Under the pieces are notes generated by a model. The model searched no databases. It was not told where the DNA came from and saw only the letters and a list, made by a program, of their open reading frames with translations. 64,000 nt of DNA. It comes from Membranipora membranacea (lineage: Eukaryota; Bryozoa; Gymnolaemata; Cheilostomatida; Membraniporidae). Within the stretch, counting starts at the first letter, position 1, and every line of letters begins with the position of its first letter. The stretch covers positions 7,686,001 through 7,750,000 of the forward strand of contig OU612075.1 in NCBI GenBank assembly GCA_914767715.1, written 5' to 3'. The translations under genes and the position numbers were made by a program. This document shows, one piece after another, positions 1-10,547 of the stretch.

Positions 1-590
1 TGTTGACTCTGCAAAATTTAGTCGCTTTAGAGTGTGGATGAGTTGTCCATGATTTATAGTGTCAAATGCTTTATGTACGTCCAAAGAGAGTGCACCTATG
101 AAATTCGGTTGAGGGTTGTCTAGCGTTGTTCTCCAATTTTGTAAAAGAGAAAGTAGTAACTGCTCACTGGAATGGTGCTTACGAATGTGTTTCGATTAAG
201 GTCATAATTTGATTTTTCATATCTAGCTCAAGCACCTTTGATATGATTGGCAGACTGGAAATTGGTCTGTAATTGCAAGGGTCTGTTTTATCGCCCTTCT
301 TAAAGAGTGGGGTGACCAGGGCTGTTTTTAGGCAGTCAGGAAATATTGATTTCTTGTAGCATTCGTTAATGATCAGGGCTATGGGAAGAGCTGATAGGTC
401 TGCAACAGTTTGGTACAGGGAAGCTGGAAACATGGTCAAGCCACCACGTTTATTTGGTTTGAGGGACTTTATCAGTTTGTAGATTGTTTTGCTCTTAACA
501 TATGTCAAAGAGAAACTTGGACCATGGAAAAGGTCAGGTTGTGGATCGATCTTAGGAAAAAAAACCGATTGTCCAGCGACCGTGGTGAAA
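1..590 (-). pseudogene. LINE reverse transcriptase N-terminal fragment
   Basis: The best open piece is 179-508, containing SLKPNKRGGLTMFPASLY and NYRPISSLPIISKVLE, standard conserved blocks of LINE reverse transcriptases. Upstream, to about 590, a different frame gives ALNRYFTTVAG, the usual lead-in to this enzyme. Below 180 the frame shifts again. The catalytic aspartates of the DD box would lie outside the window. This is a decayed gene and not a functional enzyme. Confidence 0.75.
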
Positions 591-596
591 TATCTA

Positions 597-1523
597 TTAA
601 GGGCATTTGCCTTGCCTGTCGTTGCCGATTTCTTTTCTCACGTCATCCTGACTGATTGACGTGAAGTCCTGTTTTGTACTGTGTATTATAAAGCATTTTT
701 CATGGTCGAATTCAGGGGTAGATTTGTCAGTGTATTGACTTTTTGGTGGTTGTGTACGGCGCTGATCTTGACGTTGTTGTTGTGTTTGTTGCTGTTGATG
801 TTGCTTTTGCTGCTGCTGTTGCTGCTGTTGTTGCTGCTGTTGTTGCTGTTGTTGTGGCTGTTGAGGTTGTTTTTGTTGGTGGAGAGATTGATGATATTGG
901 TTTCTTTGTTCAGTGAAAGCTGATGTAGGCAGAACCGGTGGTTGGATATTTCTCATTACTGCCTGACGATAATCAGCTGGGGGTGAGGAGACTTTGTCAA
1001 GTTTGGCCTCCATCATGTCTAGTTTCTCTGACATGACTTGAACTGCTCTCTCAATGGGGTTTTCATTTGTTATAGAGAATGCTTCTAGCTTAGCATGCAT
1101 CTGCTCTAGTCTGTCAGACATAATTTCGATGATACTCAGCATTTTCTGGCATTGGCAGTGGTCCAGGTCAGACTCTGCTTGCAGTGAATAAGTGTAAGTG
1201 TTCTCTGGTGTCATCGTGGAAAGCGGTGTAGAAGGGCCTGTGGATGTTGATGTTTTGTTGCTGTTGCTGCTTGCGCCTAATCCGGTACTAGCATCCTTTG
1301 TAGATACTTTGGTATAATATTTGATTGGATTTGGTATGCCTCCAGTTGTTTTAAGATAATTTAAAGCGGCTGCCTCCGTCTCATACCCTTTATGCTTATT
1401 TCTTTTGTAGCCGTTCACTTGGAGATTGGCAGTATCCCAATTGTTATATAGTCCAACTTTACGCCCAGCAATGACAGCATAAAACCTAAATCTTTTGCCT
1501 GATTTATTCAAATCAAGCACCAT
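597..1523 (-). pseudogene. LINE ORF1-like protein with RNase H1 N-terminal/caulimovirus VI-like domain and polyQ
   Basis: A 308-codon open frame. Residues about 10-60 contain RFYAVIAGRKVGLYNNWD, then QVNGYKRNKHKGYETEAAALNYL, which match the pattern of the RNase H1 N-terminal hybrid-binding domain (also called caulimovirus VI domain): aromatic FYAV, GRKVG-Y, W, V-GY, K-GY-T, A--YL. The middle is Ser/Thr-rich with two helical, probably coiled-coil stretches (DRLEQMHAKLEAF, SEKLDMMEAKLDKV), followed by a Gln-rich run coded by CAG/CAA. The C-terminus may continue into reverse-transcriptase sequence after a frameshift. As part of a LINE its role would be nucleic-acid binding, which is inference from the domain. 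The frame is open but the element around it is broken. Confidence 0.65.
768..862. repeat. CTG/CAG-rich trinucleotide tract within LINE ORF1
   Basis: Interrupted (TGT/TGC TGC/TGT) triplets on the plus strand read as CAG/CAA on the minus strand and give the polyglutamine run of the LINE ORF1. Several plus-strand polyleucine frames here are shadows of this tract. Confidence 0.9.
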
Positions 1524-1837
1524 GATAGTAGATTTTTTTTTATCTAGCCATAAATAGCAATTAGTAGAGAGCGTTAATCAAACACACAACCTCTCTGCTC
1601 CACTGCTCATCTAGGATTATCATCTAGGATTATATTGTTGAGCTTCTTTCTTGAGGTCAAGACCATGGTTAAGTGCTACACAACAGGAATGGAAATGAAA
1701 TGGAATTCATTCCTCATGGATATGCGAAATAGCAATTTCCTTAGTAGATTTGGATTGGTAGGGATAGTCATAATATGCATTGTTGGCTTATCGGAGTAAT
1801 CAAGCAATCACTAACTAACACTTAGGTAGTTCACTGA

Positions 1838-1859
1838 TTTATTGTGCGATCAATTTATT
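1838..1859 (-). terminator. Polyadenylation signals of the small membrane-protein gene
   Basis: AATAAA occurs twice on the minus strand, at 1854-1859 and 1838-1843, about 10 and 25 nt after the stop codon of the gene that ends at 1868. The spacing makes a very short 3' UTR, but both hexamers are canonical. Confidence 0.55.
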
Positions 1860-1867
1860 GCAGCCAA

Positions 1868-4800
1868 TCACTGAAAAACTGATTTTGTCTGTTTCATTGC
1901 AGACTTAGGTGGTCCCATTCGGGAGGGTTGTGGTCCCATCCGTGAGGGCTGTGGCCCCATACGGGAGGGCTGGGGCCCCATTCTCGAGGGTTGAGGGCCC
2001 ATCCGAGACGGCTGTGGGCCCATCCGTGAAGGCTGTGGACCCATCCGGGACGGCTGTGGGCCCATACGGGACGGTTGTGGGCCCATCCGGGATGGTTTAG
2101 ATGCCATTTTATTATTATCCTTTTGTGCAGGTTGCTTTTTAGCTGCTGATGGACCTGGTTGGTAATTGCCATCCTAAAACAGATTATGCAACACCTTTAA
2201 AACATACATTCAATTAATTGAAAATTAAACAAGAAATAAATGCTGCTATTTGTAAATCAACCTAAAACATAGTCCTTCAAACAACAATAAACAACAAAAT
2301 AAGCATGGGTGTGTCTCATTCTTTCCCCTGCTGTTAATTACCCAAAACCAAGATGTACACCAATTCAGACATAAAGGCTTTTTATCTCAGTTTGTCAAAA
2401 GTGCCTGTTACCAGTTAGTTATTGGTGTCGGGTCAGGCCGGTCCAGCAAAATCTAATTATTTCAACAAAAAACTTTCAGTGGTGAATGAGTATATTTATT
2501 TATTTGTTTAAAGAGGTTTTCTAGAAAGTTTACAGATAACAGAGTAGTTAAAAAGTAACTTGTTGACCTCTACACATAGTTAAATACACACACACAAAAA
2601 AAAGGGGTTATACATAAATAAATGACGATGTTCTAGAAATGGGAAAGTAAGTAAGTTATATATGGCTTTATAGAAATAGAAAATGATATATGTATATAAA
2701 ATTATTGTTCTTGTGACAATTATTATAAAAAGTATTAGTTAAAAGATAGTAGGCTGTCAGCCGTTTTGCATTTCAGTCTGAAATTGTGCAGCAGATTTAA
2801 GAGAGCTGTTTTGCCAAAATGTGTCCTAAAAGAGGGTTTTATTACTGAACATTTACTTCTAAGGGAGCGTTGGTGTTTATTAGACTTTTGCACCAGGCGA
2901 AGAATATGCTTTGATGCTTTATTTTTGAATAACTTTCTATGCGTAAATTTTTGAAATAGGTAATGTCTTCTACTTTTTAGGGTGGGTAAGTTTAAGATTG
3001 ATCTACCAGTTGTGACAGAAAACTTTTTAGGTGCAGATATTATGATTCTAATTGCTTTATTCTGAACTTTTTCAATTGTATCGGATGTTTTTGAGTGCCT
3101 TCAAGGTAGATAGATGAGCAGTATTCTAGGATAGGTCTGACGAGAATTTTGTAAGTCCTTAAGGATTCCTCACCATTCATGTATTTTCTCAGTTTTGAGA
3201 GTATAGGTATACTACTTTGTTTGCTTTGGTTGCCGTTTCATTGGCATGGATGTGGAAAGATAAATCAGTATCCAGGGTAACCCCTAGTACGTTGATAGAG
3301 AGTTTTGTCTCAATTTTTGAGTTTTGAAAATTGATGTGGTAAAAGTTTTTAATGTTTCTGTTGGAAAATATGCACAATTGTGTTTTCTCAATGTTGAGTC
3401 TCAGTAAGTGGCTATGATACCAATCTGATGCTTTCTTTAGCAGAGTATTTGACTCCACTAGTACTTCATCTATGCTTGTGGCTGTACAGTAGATTAGCGT
3501 ATCATCTGCATAAGCGAATGAATTTTCAATGTTGCTAGCAATCCATTGATGGCTAAGTTAAAGAGGATAGGACCCAGAATTGAGCCTTGAGGTACCCCAC
3601 AGGTGATTGCTTGTGAATTAGATCGTGACAACCCCACTTTCATTACTTGGGATCGGTTTTGAAGATATGATCGAAGTAGTGCTATTGCAGAACTGGAGAA
3701 TTGTTTTTTATCCAGTATGTATAGAAGAAGTTTGTGATTGATTGTATCAAAAGCTTTTCGGACATCTAGGGATAAGGCTCCAATGTAACATGGAGAGGAT
3801 TGGTCAAGTTTAGTTTTCCATTGTTGCAGCACAGATAGCAACATTTGCTCGGTTGAATGATTTTGACGAAATCCGAATTGTTGGTCTGAAAATAGGTTGT
3901 GTTTCTCTATGTAAGACATCATCTGATTTTTCATGTCATGTTCAAATATCTTTGACAGCATTGGAAGCGAGGATATTGGTCCATAATTTGACGGGTCACA
4001 TTTTTTACCCTTTTTATGAATTGGCGTGACAAGGGCAGATTTAAAGCAGTCAGGGACGATTGATTTATGATAGCATTCATTGACCAGAATACTTCTATAT
4101 ACATTTTATTATACTTTTGTTTTGTTTATTTCGCACTAAATGTAAAAAAATTCCGAAAGCTATTTAGATTGCCAAAAAAAAAGAAAAGTAAAGTGTTACT
4201 TGAAATATAATGACTCTCAGAATATGCATTTTACTTACAGCAGATCCTTTTCGCTTGGAGTTCTGGGCTGCATCAGGTGTCGGCTGGGTGCCATGTTTGC
4301 TTATCGTCCCACTGCCACCGGGGATATTGTGATGGTGGTGATTGTGATGGGTACTTCCAGTAAATATGTCAAAAAGAGGCTCCCCTGAAACAGAATCAAA
4401 AATTTCTCTGAGTGCTCAGGTTTGAACTTGGGTACAGTTAGTGGGAAGTTGCAATCTTGTTCTTTGTTAGATTAGCTAGTTAGACTGTTTTCCATCCATA
4501 GTGGAGTTTGAGCACTCATTGAACGACTCTGCCACTATGGTGAAAGTAATTGTGTTTATGTTTCATTTATACATTGCACAGGGTGCTACAGGATGATACA
4601 TGGGACCCTTTGTTCTAATTGTTATTACCTGGGAACCTTGTGCAAGGTGCTGCTGGACACTGGGGATGATACATGGAGCCTGGGGCACAAGGGTCAGCAG
4701 TCTGTATGTGCTGATTCATAGTAGCAGGCCACTGAGTCTGGAAATCCTACAATCGAACAACCACAACACCAATAAGCATTGGCAAGTATGAAAAAAGCCA

Positions 4801-7094
4801 TCAATAGAGTCGCTGAGATAAGAAAAGCAAGGATGCTGATTCGTGAAACCTGATGTTGGAACTGGAAGTACAATGTACTAGTAAATTGTTGTACAACTGA
4901 TATGACTAACTAGCTAAAACTCGACTTGACCCGGTCTTGAGCCAAGGAGGCAACACCCGCTGGGTAGAACCGGGTTCAATACCTGTTCCAGCCCTCAATA
5001 CAATCCTACGGCAAATTGGTGTAACTTGATGCCACTACAAACAATTTCCACAACACACAATGACTATTATCATGAATGTGGCACTTACCATCTGTTTACA
5101 GAAACTTGGTATTTGGTTTTTGTCTCTTGTGAGAGGAAACAGATCAGCATCCGTGTAACAGGCAGGCTGGGTACATTTATAGAAGCTCATGTTAAAACTC
5201 TCAGCTACTCCCAGATTGTTCCAGCGCATACAGAAAGTCTCTGAGCGGGGCTGCTTTGATGCAAAGTCCACAGCGGACCATCGAGATACGTACACCCCTT
5301 GTTTCTCATCCCTGTTTTGAATTGAAAGAGGAAACTTGAAATTAAGGTAACTGCCAAAACCTAAATGAAACTTTTCAGTCAAGGTTTATCATCTGAGGTT
5401 TATCATCTGCGGTGATGAATGTTCACCTAGTATAATCCTATATTTTAGAGTAGCCTGGTATTCCATTTTCTTGTTCTGAAACATATTGTTCAAAACACAT
5501 AAAGCAACCTGGTAGTGCAGGCAGAATTGGGCTAGACTCAAAGATCAGCAATTTAGTGGCTAAACCCGGAAGCACCTAATGTATATGGACCTGTAATGGT
5601 CTGAATGGTGGAAGTCGTATGATACCATAAACATACTTGAATAGTGCCATATTTTTAGTCAGCTCATGATTGACGAGTATGATTTCTGATGATGTTTTCA
5701 TCATCAGTCTGTATTTATCACACTCAGGAAAATACGATATTGTCACCATGCCATCACCAAGTTTCTACAACATACAGTTCAACCTTAAAGTGAACCTAAG
5801 TTTAAAGAGTTTGTAAGCTGAGGCCACATGATCGTGAAAATTTCCACTTATTCTTGCAAATTAAATTTTGTACGAATATTAGCCTGCCACACATGATTGT
5901 CATTTCCCAAATTCGTACTAATGATTTATGGGTGTAATCCTACTGTAATCCTCCTCAGCCAATCTAAACCATAGGCCTACAGTGATAAATAAAAATTTAA
6001 ACCAAGGAGAAGCTGTTTTTTCTTGTTTATTATACCAGCCAGTCCAGTGATTCAGCTTCTAGATATGCTTAGGCTCAACTATCTCCTCATATTTATTCAA
6101 TATGATACCCCATTAGTCATTGTATCCCTTCTCCCTCTTGCTCCAGGTCCAAATCAATGAGAAGCTCAACATATCGATAGACCATTCCATCTTTTTAACC
6201 AAATTTGTTTACATAGATATGGCCTTGACTTATCAATCAAAACAGACAGCCAATCAATCAAATCTGACAGCCAATCAGATAACATTTCGTGAAAATTTAC
6301 ACGATTCGGATTCGTGCATCGTTAACATCCAACGTTTCACGAAATCGTGGGAATCCCTATTCGTACAAGAGTATTCGTGAATAATTTATACGAATCATGG
6401 GAAATCAACCAAGTGTGGCCTGAGCTTAAGGCCGGGAGGAATGAGTGATCTTTCAAGTATTTGATAAGTGAATAAGAGAGTTTCTTATACTGAGAAATGC
6501 TTTGCTGTCAACGTTCCAACGTTTCGAAATTGGTGCATCTAGGTGGTCTGATCTTTTACTCCTACACTTTGTTTTTGGGGAGGCTGCCAATTTGACAAAC
6601 GTCTTGGTACCAAGGATCTGAATGTTCCATTCTTCCATCAAGTAAGTAACAGAGGCCAGTTAATGCGTTGCAATAGCGTGTAAAAACATTAAACTTAACA
6701 TCAACCCTAATGAAACAAACGGTTCCTTTCAAACCTGACCAAATTACAGAAAATTTGTTGACTCTTATATATATATATATATATATATATAGCCTATAAT
6801 AACATAATGATTGTCCAACCCACCTTCCAGTAATGACCACATTGGGTGAAGGCTTGAGCCCATCCAGCAAACATGTGCTGCTCAGTGATTTTTGTCATAG
6901 GTGGACGTACAATTCCCCATCTGGCTGATAAACTGAACAGACTATTCAATAAGGAAGGCTCCGGCTGACACTCGACTAAAATAAAGTTATATGGTGTGGC
7001 ATGGGTTATGCCGCAATGTCAGTTTGTTACAGTGAAAACTACCCACATTAAAGTGAGAAAAAAGATATTGATCAATTAAATGTGATTTAATACA

Positions 7095-7125
<31 letters not shown>

Positions 7126-8439
7126 CATACATACATACATACATACATACATACATACATACATACATACATTATTTACATTTGATGTTTAACACTCAAT
7201 ATTACTAATGCTATTTTATGTTATTATTTTTGTCATTAATATTACCATTGAACATAATATGTTAGTTGTTTTTTTGTCCACTCGTAATCAGTCTCAACTG
7301 CTTTAACGAGAACTGACAGGATATCAAATTCATTTTTTATGGGTGGGCACGTGACATTAATAATTAAGTAGGTAGGCGAGAATAAGTTTTTGAAATTGGA
7401 GAAGAAGAAACTCCAAATGCAGGTAAACTGGATCAAACTTGAGCTAACACTTGTAACTACCAGAGAGGGTATGAAGATACTAGACAGTTAATTGAATTAC
7501 CTTGATACAGTTTACCATCGTCAGCACGGTCATATCTTTCCAGGTAAAACCTTCTGAATAAGTTCACTCCAGCATAGAACAATACTGTTATTGTAGCCAT
7601 GAAGATGAGTGTATGGCGGGTAGGTACTGGCATATAGGACACCACCCCGGAGGAACCTGTAAAATAAAATGATTCAGCAAATAAGTTAGCTAAGAATGAT
7701 ACTTACCATGACATAAAAATGTATGATTAATTATTGCTTTGAGTTTGACAAAAAAAGCAAATCTATACTGTTTTATTGTTTTCTTGCAGTTCTGTCAATG
7801 TCTTTCAAGATATAGCATTAGATTTTCAGTTTAAAAAACTGTACTCGTCATGAAACAACCAATTAAATTAGAACCGCTTTTGTGTAACGTCTCTTTTATA
7901 AGACTGGGGCGAATGACAGCTGCACCAACCATGGATCACACCGGGATAGTTTTTCCATCTGCATGAACTATGTTGGATACAGGGGCTGTGCGGAGTACCT
8001 AAGACTGAGAGACTGGTCACCAGTAACTGAACATGGTGCTGCAAAGTCTGGAAGCAAACATGCTCTCCCTAATCTCATACTATATTCTAGGACATACAAA
8101 TGCTAGAGCTATCTTCTTGGAGATAAATATTCCTAAAATGAAATTTGAATGTGGTCAGAGATGGAGCAAGCATTGTCACATGTTTCAACCTAGACAGCTA
8201 AGTTGACTACATAGATATATTATTTATGTGTTGATAATGTCAATGCATAATCAGTTGTAGGTGAAAAATTAGATGCAGCAGCTACCCTGATATGACTTTG
8301 ATGATAGGCAAAGGGGAAAAAGAGAAATTTTCTATAGAAGCATACCAGGGTAAAGTGAAGTGGTGAATAAGTCCGCTTTTGTATCTTTCCCAAAAAGAAG
8401 GAGCCATATTAGCATAACCCAGGTTGCTTGAGCAGCCAT
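1868..8439 (-). CDS. Small single-pass membrane protein with His-rich linker and MGPQPSR repeat tail (four exons)
   Basis: Exons on the minus strand are 8346-8439, 7501-7656, 4239-4384 and 1868-2173; phases (1, 1, 0) join without a break and give about 233 aa. The start is the ATG at 8439, followed by a hydrophobic signal-like stretch (TWVMLIWLLLFG). Exon 2 carries a second hydrophobic segment (HTLIFMATITVLFYAGV) followed by basic FRRFYLERYDR, so type I or two-pass topology is possible. Exon 3 has a His/Asn cluster (THHNHHHHN) and a basic end. Exon 4 is a proline-rich tail of one MASKPSR and eight MGPQPSR heptads, then MGPPKSAMKQ and a stop. I do not recognise the family. It lies about 0.9 kb downstream of the giant receptor gene on the same strand. 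Its last intron holds a LINE. Confidence 0.7.
1908..2106 (-). repeat. 21-bp coding minisatellite (MGPQPSR heptads)
   Basis: About nine tandem 21-bp units, in frame with exon 4 of the small membrane-protein gene. Units differ at third positions (for example CGG/CGT/CGA-type changes) while the heptad MGPQPSR is kept, which points to selection on the protein, or to recent expansion followed by mostly silent drift. Confidence 0.9.
2540..4095 (-). mobile_element. 5'-truncated LINE copy inside intron 3 of the small membrane-protein gene
   Basis: Minus-strand pieces cover, in order, the reverse-transcriptase palm (4090-3494, with SALVTPIHKKGKK, ALSLDVRKAFDTINH and CGVPQGSILGPILFN), the C-terminal reverse-transcriptase region (3458-3189) and the thumb/C-terminal tail down to about 2760. 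The frame breaks near 3530, just before the YADD box (whose codons are still readable in the next frame), and again near 3050. No ORF1 or endonuclease part is present, the usual result of incomplete reverse transcription. A CA repeat and A/T-rich sequence near 2585-2600 may mark the 3' end. It is of the same general family as the copy at 1-1540. Confidence 0.8.
5089..5311 (-). other. Orphan exon-like open segment with canonical splice sites
   Basis: On the minus strand a 223-nt open segment is bounded by an acceptor (AAAACAG) and a strong donor (GTAAGT). It would encode about 74 residues with four cysteines (TFCMRWNN, YKCTQPACYTD, PSFCKQM), consistent with a piece of an extracellular domain. 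Its phase (2 in, 0 out) does not fit between exons 2 and 3 of the surrounding gene, and no partner exons were found. It could be a relic exon, an exon of a transcript not seen here, or chance. I do not recognise the sequence. Confidence 0.3.
6768..6791. repeat. (AT)n microsatellite
   Basis: Uninterrupted AT dinucleotides, intronic. Confidence 0.9.
7094..7171. repeat. (ACAT)n microsatellite
   Basis: About 19 uninterrupted ACAT/CATA units. It lies in intron 2 of the small membrane-protein gene. Confidence 0.95.
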
Positions 8440-9302
8440 AATAAAATGGCCATCTAATAGGATTTAAAAATTACAAAACAACTCAGTGCAAACAATAACC
8501 TATCACCTGCACAAAAACCTGTGACATCACACCAAGTACTTTCGTTAAATGATTAATGAACCGCTGGAAGAAGAATGTATTTCACTAGTGCAGTTACACA
8601 GTTTTGGTAAGTGAATTTGATACCAGTTGTATGCTTAAACCTTCTTAGAGTCACGTCGGCTCTGAGGATAAACTCCCCATGGCTTATTGGTACAGTGATC
8701 AACGAGGCTGAGATTATCGTACTTCTTTATAACAGAAAATTTAGCTTCATGGTACTAACTAAGGTATAAGGTTTTGCAGGTCCAACATCATTTGGAGCAC
8801 TGTTGCCTAGTCAGTCATCAAGTCAAGCAAGTTGGATTGGCACTTTCCATTCTGCTAGAATGCTTTCGACCGAAATCTCTGTTTGACAAAGCCATCTGGT
8901 AAAAGAGGTCAGATCTAAGCTCATGAGTGACCAATCAGGCAGGTAAACTATGGAGAGCACATAATGAACAACATTTCTGGGACTAACTTGGTAAGATTTT
9001 CATTTTTAATCGGATACTGTTGTGGGAAAAACCAATCTTGTCATTTACCTCATGTCAACAACCAAAAACCATTCATTTTGACCACATGAGGGGATCTGAT
9101 TGGTTGTATTGTATCTGGTTTGGCCGAGTTGAAAACGACGAATTTTTTTCCTATAAAGCATTGCCTCCTTTAAAAATACAATTATCTTATGCATCAAGAA
9201 TAATTTTGCTATCCTGGACTACAGTTTCACGAGACCTGCCCTCATTGGTGTGCATAAATGGCAAGCAGAACAAGACTTTCAAGCATAAAAGTAAAACAGT
9301 GG
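8440..9302. other. Intergenic region between the small membrane-protein gene and the giant receptor gene
   Basis: About 0.86 kb with no coding signal that I can support. It should contain the promoter and 5' UTR of the small gene and the region just past the poly(A) site of the giant gene. No clear TATA box or other element was recognised. Confidence 0.5.
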
Positions 9303-9308
9303 TTTATT
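9303..9308 (-). terminator. Polyadenylation signal of the giant receptor gene
   Basis: AATAAA on the minus strand, about 115 nt after the stop codon at 9424-9426. It is the nearest canonical hexamer downstream of the last exon. Confidence 0.6.
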
Positions 9309-9423
9309 GCAGTGAACCAACAATGTATATAAAGGGTTTAAACAAAAAAGAAAATGATTATAACAATAAAATGACACACCAATAAACATTTCCAAATTGT
9401 ACACCAGAGAAATAAAGGATCTT

Positions 9424-10547
9424 TTAGTAATAGTATGGAGCGTATCCTTGTAGTGTCTGTGGTGGATGCTGGTGAGTAGAACCGAATCTATATCTGTGGG
9501 TCTCATGCTGACTTCCTCTGCTTCTCCTGTAATGATAAAAAGCTCCGATGATCACACATAGCAACAAGGCCAGCAGTAATTTGATATGCTTTTTATAAAC
9601 AAACCGAATTGAATTTTACCTCCGTGAGCATACTGTGAATAAATTTCTAGATTCCGATCATGCATTGAATTGCATTAAATGCAGAAATTGAGCTGAGAAA
9701 TTTTGTCTGGTTAGAGCATCTTCTCTTACAAAACATGTGCCTCTTTGATGACCATATGCATAGATGTGGACATCGTCAATATATGGCTTGAACACTATGA
9801 CTCTTTATATCATACTGACCAAGTTTACCTCAATGATAATGGTGTGAAATAGTTTTTTAAATATACAATACACTCATATACAAACACTTGGTTACAGATA
9901 ATGCCCAATACTGAACAACTGCACTTACCTAGATCTGTGAGATCTTCCTCCCCCTGAAGTTGAGCTGCTGGATCCACTACTGGAAGGAGGAGGTGGAGGC
10001 ATAGGCTGGTACTGTCCCCCGTAGTACGGGAAGTTCTGAACATATCGTGTAACAATGTTACGTGGACCATCATAACCCTCTCTAAATACAAAAGCAGTAT
10101 CATAAGAAGACTATGATATGATGCAGTGTTTAAGGGCAGAAACTGAGCAAATCATGTAAGGACAGCTGTGAGTTTATACACATAAAATGTTTAGAGAAGT
10201 GAAATCTTACTGATACTACTACTGACATGTCAATGAAAAGCAACTTGACATTTGATTGGAAGAATTTCTGACGAGGAAAAGAAGAGGTGTTAGGCTAATA
10301 TTATAACGGGAGAAACCTTACTCGTTATAGATGCCTCTGATTCTACAAACAGCAAATCCGAGTAGCAGCAGTATGACAAGTACTAGAGACAATAGAGTAT
10401 AGCCTATGATCTCGTACTGTAATGCTCTGCTAAGCTGATAGAATGTGCGACAATCCTCAGAAGATTGTGGGGGGACAATGATGGCTTGAGTGGAAGGATT
10501 AGAGTTCTGTTCTGTATCACTAGAGTTAGGTGTAATGTACTCTACCA
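9424..10547 (-). CDS. Stalk, transmembrane helix and cytoplasmic tail of the giant receptor (exons 63-65)
   Basis: Exons: 10322-10547, 9929-10081, 9424-9526. Exon 63 has a Ser/Thr/Pro/Gln-rich stalk and a 22-residue hydrophobic helix followed by CRIRG, a stop-transfer signal, so the N-terminus is outside. Exon 64 holds tyrosines ([19 protein letters not shown]) and a [14 protein letters not shown] run that could bind SH3, WW or EVH1 domains. Exon 65 is rich in His, Gln and Arg and ends GYAPYYY followed by TAA. No catalytic domain, TIR, ITAM with correct spacing, or PDZ-binding end was recognised. Signalling, if any, would be through short linear motifs. Confidence 0.85.

Larger units (their letters stand above)
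1..1540 (-). mobile_element. Degenerate LINE (non-LTR retrotransposon), truncated by window start
   Basis: Read on the minus strand, this stretch first gives an ORF1-like protein (597-1523) and then, in another frame, the N-terminal part of a LINE reverse transcriptase that runs off the window start. The reverse-transcriptase part shows the usual hallmarks PNKRGG, TPLFKKGD, YRPISSLP and, near the window edge, a catalytic block around ALSLDVHKAFDTINH. Stops and a frameshift near 180 and 560 break the reading frame, so it is a dead copy. No endonuclease domain is visible between the two coding parts, which suggests an internal deletion. The closest relative in the window is the copy at 2540-4095. 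The style of the motifs suggests the CR1/jockey/Rex1 group; the exact clade is not resolved. Confidence 0.8.

Noticed and set aside
681-923. Plus-strand polyleucine ORF
   Set aside because: Shadow of the CAG/CAA polyglutamine tract in the LINE ORF1 on the other strand.
6562-6960. Possible further exon of the small membrane-protein gene (TEQHMFAGWAQAFTQCGHYW)
   Set aside because: Exons 2 and 3 already join in phase, and this segment lacks a convincing acceptor and compatible phase; a transposon remnant remains possible.
9020-9385. 121-codon plus-strand ORF
   Set aside because: No domain, no splice or UTR support, and it overlaps the 3' UTR region of the receptor gene on the opposite strand.
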